Source of the DNA: an uncultured Pelagibacteraceae bacterium
Lineage (GTDB): Bacteria; Pseudomonadota; Alphaproteobacteria; Pelagibacterales; Pelagibacteraceae
Assembly (NCBI GenBank): GCA_902537895.1
Contig: CACBCU010000003.1
Coordinates: 20,001 to 84,000, forward strand
DNA length: 64,000 nt
Direction: 5' to 3'
In this document: positions 63,105 to 64,000 of the stretch, piece after piece
Layout of the letters: the number at the start of each line of letters is the position of its first letter
How positions within the stretch are numbered: the first letter of the stretch is position 1
The notes under the pieces: generated by a model
The model's database searches: none
Seen by the model: the letters and a program-made list of their open reading frames with translations, nothing else
What the model was told of the DNA's origin: nothing
Translations under genes and position numbers: made by a program

Positions 63105-64000
63105 TGACAAAGAAGTACTTTGGAACTGACGGAATTAGAGGAGCTATAAATAGCGAACATATAAATGGAGATATGTTTTTTAAATTTGGACTTGCAAGTG
63201 GCACTTACTTCAAATCCCAAAAAAAAAAGAGACAAATCGCAATAATAGCCAAAGATACCAGATTATCTGGTTATACTCTAGAACCCGCTCTTGTTTCTGG
63301 CTTAGCATCTGCTGGTATGCATGTTTATACTCTTGGGCCTTTGCCGACTAATGGGCTAGCAATGCTTACAAAAGAAATGAAGGCTAATATGGGCATAATG
63401 ATCACAGCTTCACACAACCCTCATCATGATAATGGTCTAAAATTGTTTGGTCCTGATGGAATGAAATTATCAGATAAAATCGAAAAAAAAATCGAAAGTC
63501 TTATAGACAAAAAAATTTCAAAACACCTATCTAAACCTCAAAAGTTAGGACGAGTTAAAAGATTGGAAACTGGAACAAAAAAATACATTAAAATACTACA
63601 AAAAAATTTTACAAAAGAGTTTAATCTAAGAGGATTAAGAATCGTTATTGACTGTGCTAATGGTGCTGGTTATAAGGCAGGGCCTGAATTATTAAAATCA
63701 CTAGGAGCTAAAGTAATACCAATAGGTGTTAATCCAAACGGTTTAAATATAAACCAAAATTGTGGCTCAACCTTTCCAAAAAAAATTAGATCAGCTGTTA
63801 AAAAATATAAAGCTCACATAGGTATATCTTTAGACGGAGATGCTGATAGAATTATAATGTGTGATGAGAAAAGTAATATTATAGATGGAGATCAAATTAT
63901 TGCTGCTTTAGCAACAAGATGGAAAAATAAAAATATGTTAAAAGGTGGTGTGATTGGAACTTTAATGTCAAACTACGGTTTAGAAAAATATTTTAAATCA
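63104..64000 (+). CDS. glmM: Phosphoglucosamine mutase (5' part, runs off the window)
   Basis: The first 299 residues of GlmM; the usual length is about 445. MTKKYFGTDGIRG, ITASHNPHHDNGLKLFG with the phosphorylated Ser103, and ISLDGDADRI for Mg2+ are all clear. It turns glucosamine 6-phosphate into glucosamine 1-phosphate for UDP-GlcNAc, the root of peptidoglycan, lipid A and the WecA-type step encoded at 32992. Its ATG shares one base with the folP stop. The ftsH-folP-glmM order is widely conserved. Confidence 0.97.
   Translation, partial: MTKKYFGTDGIRGAINSEHINGDMFFKFGLASGTYFKSQKKKRQIAIIAKDTRLSGYTLEPALVSGLASAGMHVYTLGPLPTNGLAMLTKEMKANMGIMITASHNPHHDNGLKLFGPDGMKLSDKIEKKIESLIDKKISKHLSKPQKLGRVKRLETGTKKYIKILQKNFTKEFNLRGLRIVIDCANGAGYKAGPELLKSLGAKVIPIGVNPNGLNINQNCGSTFPKKIRSAVKKYKAHIGISLDGDADRIIMCDEKSNIIDGDQIIAALATRWKNKNMLKGGVIGTLMSNYGLEKYFKS

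Overview
The window is very AT-rich, densely packed chromosome with almost no intergenic space (no gene-free stretch reaches 300 bases). Several signs point to a member of the SAR11 clade (Pelagibacterales, Alphaproteobacteria). These are the nucleotide composition, the Lys/Asn/Ile-rich proteins, an alphaproteobacterial-type split transhydrogenase with a tiny aa3 COX IV gene in front, the TrcR (DUF1013) gene, the Tol-Pal-CpoB-TilS-FtsH-FolP-GlmM order, and above all a 5S rRNA gene standing alone at the edge of a surface-polysaccharide island. In SAR11 genomes a hypervariable region lies between the 23S and 5S rRNA genes. I infer that bases 1-37.7 kb are the 5S-proximal part of that region.

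Bases 1-37,661 are a cell-surface glycan cluster built of strand-switching blocks. Bases 2-2662 (+) hold a radical SAM protein and a glycosyltransferase. Bases 2666-9062 (-) hold three different thiamine-diphosphate enzyme systems (split transketolase, acetolactate-synthase-like, truncated E1 alpha/beta), a glycosyltransferase and a 4,6-dehydratase. Bases 9121-18724 (+) hold a methyltransferase, an SDR, two GT2 enzymes, an ABC flippase-like exporter, two epimerase/reductases, an RmlC-like epimerase, a heptose kinase and a DUF268 protein. Bases 18814-24864 (-) hold a second copy of the methyltransferase type, two more glycosyltransferases of a private family, a TylF-like methyltransferase, an aldo/keto reductase fused to a ParB-like tail, GmhA and a fucose-synthase-like reductase. 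Bases 24931-32989 (+) hold glycosyltransferases, a membrane protein, a formyltransferase-like two-domain protein and Gmd. Then follow a WecA-like initiating transferase (-), a HddC-GmhB fusion, a WaaL/Wzy protein and GalE (+). GmhA, HddA, GmhB and HddC are all present, so the cluster can plausibly make GDP-D-glycero-D-manno-heptose, which Gmd-like dehydratases and several reductases/epimerases could turn into modified (for example 6-deoxy) heptoses. Four paralogous glycosyltransferases share an unusual KPxxC signature.

The 5S rRNA gene (37,713-37,831) has its own promoter-like sequence and runs almost directly into an epimerase gene, rpmJ, a COX IV-like peptide gene, pntA-alpha1/alpha2/pntB and a transaldolase-like gene (all +).

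Bases 42,484-50,764 (-) are housekeeping: initiator tRNA-fMet, rpsU, trcR, rpmE, suhB, efp, thiE, and a central-carbon block fba-pgk-gap-tkt. Bases 50,818-64,000 (+) hold a coiled-coil gene, zapA, 5-formyl-THF cyclo-ligase, YmdB-type phosphoesterase, yebC, a phage-like RuvC-fold nuclease, tolQ-tolR-tolA-tolB-pal-cpoB, tilS, ftsH, folP and the 5' part of glmM. I saw no CRISPR array, insertion sequence, integrase or attachment site.
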